A stretch of DNA of 6,138 nt from Treponema sp. (GTDB taxonomy: Bacteria > Spirochaetota > Spirochaetia > Treponematales > Breznakiellaceae), in NCBI GenBank assembly GCA_031288815.1, contig JAITQR010000085.1, positions 1-6,138 of the forward strand, in the 5' to 3' direction. The notes under the pieces were generated by a model. It was not told the origin of the DNA and did no database searches. It worked only from the letters and a program-made list of their open reading frames with translations. The translations under genes were made by a program, and so were the position numbers. How positions within the stretch are numbered: the stretch's first letter is position 1; each line of letters opens with the position of its first letter. Below are positions 5,366-6,138 of the stretch, piece after piece.

Positions 5366-5430
5366 ATAAAAAAAAATTTAAAAATTTTTATTAGGGCCGC
5401 TTGACATGTTTGGCGATAGTGGTGTATCTT
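5366..5430 (+). promoter_or_regulatory. rRNA operon promoter with A+T-rich UP-like tract
   Basis: TTGACA (5401-5406, perfect -35) and TATCTT (5425-5430, -10) are 18 bp apart. Directly upstream, 5366-5393 is almost purely A and T, with A-runs and T-runs in the place of an UP element, in sharp contrast to the GC-rich surroundings. Start of transcription is expected near 5436-5437, about 305 nt before the mature 16S. This is the only strong promoter seen between the kinase-like gene and the 16S. Confidence 0.82.
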
Positions 5431-5436
5431 CTCGAA

Positions 5437-5741
5437 ACCCGCTCAAAAAAAGGGCGGGGATGCCCTTGTCCTTTGTTAGGCCGGTTTTAAGCGCGAAGCG
5501 CGAGGAATCGCCGGCGGGATAAAGGCAAAGGAACCGGGACGGGAGTTCCGGTTTCAGGGATTTTTGGCAATATAGGGAAGGGGAGAAGGAAGAGCCGGTT
5601 AACGCCGAGGGGACTTGGCGGGGACCGGGCGCGAGCGTATCGGGAATGGCGGGGAGCCTATTATGGCGACCCGCGGAGTCTGGTGGAAGCCGGACTGCTT
5701 GAAGTGGTATTCTTTCGGCCTTCGGGTCGTGAGAAAAACAT
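5437..5741 (+). other. Pre-16S rRNA leader, non-coding
   Basis: About 305 nt of transcribed spacer between promoter and mature 16S. It holds a boxB/boxA-like pair near its start, GCGC-GAA-GCGC around 5492, an AACCGG/CCGGTT hairpin (5532-5537 with 5548-5553), and a CGGCC-UUCG-GGUCG tetraloop hairpin (5716-5729) 12 nt before the mature 5' end. The RNase III processing stem with the 16S trailer cannot be drawn because the trailer is outside the window. No tRNA or credible gene is seen. Confidence 0.7.
5450..5478 (+). promoter_or_regulatory. boxB/boxA-like antitermination site in the rRNA leader
   Basis: AAGGGC (5450-5455) and GCCCTT (5462-5467) form a 6-bp hairpin, followed at once by TGTCCTTTGTTA (5467-5478), which shares the CTTT core with the boxA consensus TGCTCTTTAACA (7 of 12 positions). 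Hairpin then boxA about 15-40 nt after the start is the order of rRNA antitermination signals bound by NusB/NusE in other bacteria. The match is modest. Confidence 0.35.
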
Positions 5742-6138
5742 ATCATGGAGAGTTTGATCCTGGCTCAGAACGAACGCTGGCGGCGCGTCTTAAGCATGCA
5801 AGTCGAGCGGCAAGGGGGAGCAATCCCTCCTAGAGCGGCGGACTGGTGAGTAACGCGTGGGTGACCTACTTTCAGGACTGGGATAGCCATTAGAAATAGT
5901 GGGTAATACCGGATGTGGTTATGGGACTATGGTTTCATAAAGAAAGGGGCTTTGGCCCCGCCTGGGGATGGGCTTGCGTCCCATTAGGTAGTTGGTGAGG
6001 TAAAGGCCCACCAAGCCTGAGATGGGTAGCCGGCCTGAGAGGGTGGACGGCCACACTGGGACTGAGATACGGCCCAGACTCCTACGGGAGGCAGCAGCTA
6101 AGAATATTCCGCAATGGGCGAAAGCCTGACGGAGCGAC
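5742..6138 (+). rRNA. rrs: 16S ribosomal RNA, 5' part (truncated by window end)
   Basis: The universal 5' end GAGTTTGATCCTGGCTCAG begins at 5750; counting back by the E. coli numbering puts mature base 1 near 5742. Further conserved stretches follow: GAACGCTGGCGGCG, GCATGCAAGTCGAGCGG, GGTGAGTAACGCGTGGGTGA, ACTGGGACTGAGATACGGCCC, and ACTCCTACGGGAGGCAGCAG. About 397 nt are present, covering variable regions V1 and V2 and ending near E. coli position 400. The CTAAGAATATTCCGCAATGG stretch after the GGGAGGCAGCAG site, with GGCGAAAGCCTGACGGAGCGAC, is typical of treponemes. The order promoter, leader, 16S suggests a full rRNA operon continuing to the right. The gene is complete at its 5' end. Confidence 0.98.

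Noticed and set aside
5378..5833. Open frames across the rRNA promoter, leader and 16S start on both strands
   Set aside because: They run through the rRNA promoter, leader or mature 16S and have no protein-like motif.

Overview
The window is a GC-rich stretch of bacterial chromosome that ends inside the 5' part of a 16S rRNA gene. The 16S segment reads like that of a treponeme: it has the GCAGCAGCTAAGAATATTCC stretch and a CTGACGGAGCGAC end. The relaxed lipobox of the PEGA lipoprotein also fits a spirochaete. A member of the Treponemataceae, perhaps a host-associated or insect-gut one, is the best guess; species level cannot be read from this sequence.

Layout. Positions 2-1096 (+) hold the end of purM followed by purN, two steps of de novo purine synthesis. 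Positions 1148-2205 (-) hold a NUDIX hydrolase of the ADP-ribose pyrophosphatase type followed by a small PEGA-domain lipoprotein; they converge on purN and diverge from the next unit. The divergent gap 2206-2392 carries a hairpin that looks like an IS200/IS605-type end. Positions 2393-4049 (+) hold a ROK-family sugar kinase lacking the usual zinc cysteines and a SIS-domain phosphosugar isomerase close to GmhA; they probably act on the same phosphosugar. A rho-independent terminator at 4147-4182 closes this unit.

Positions 4181-5219 (+) form a separate unit. A near-consensus sigma-70 promoter, whose -35 box overlaps the T-tract of the preceding terminator, drives a roughly 180-nt leader and then a cytidylate-kinase-like gene with a degenerate P-loop and an extra C-terminal domain. 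The leader is rich in perfect stems. It can be drawn as a closed multibranch fold that pairs with the Shine-Dalgarno, and it has a competing long-range helix. It is the best candidate here for an undescribed regulatory RNA.

Positions 5220-5741 have no convincing gene. They hold a long imperfect hairpin touching the kinase stop codon, a second small hairpin, an A+T-rich UP-like tract, a strong rRNA promoter and the pre-16S leader with a boxB/boxA-like antitermination arrangement. The 16S gene starts near 5742 and runs off the window.
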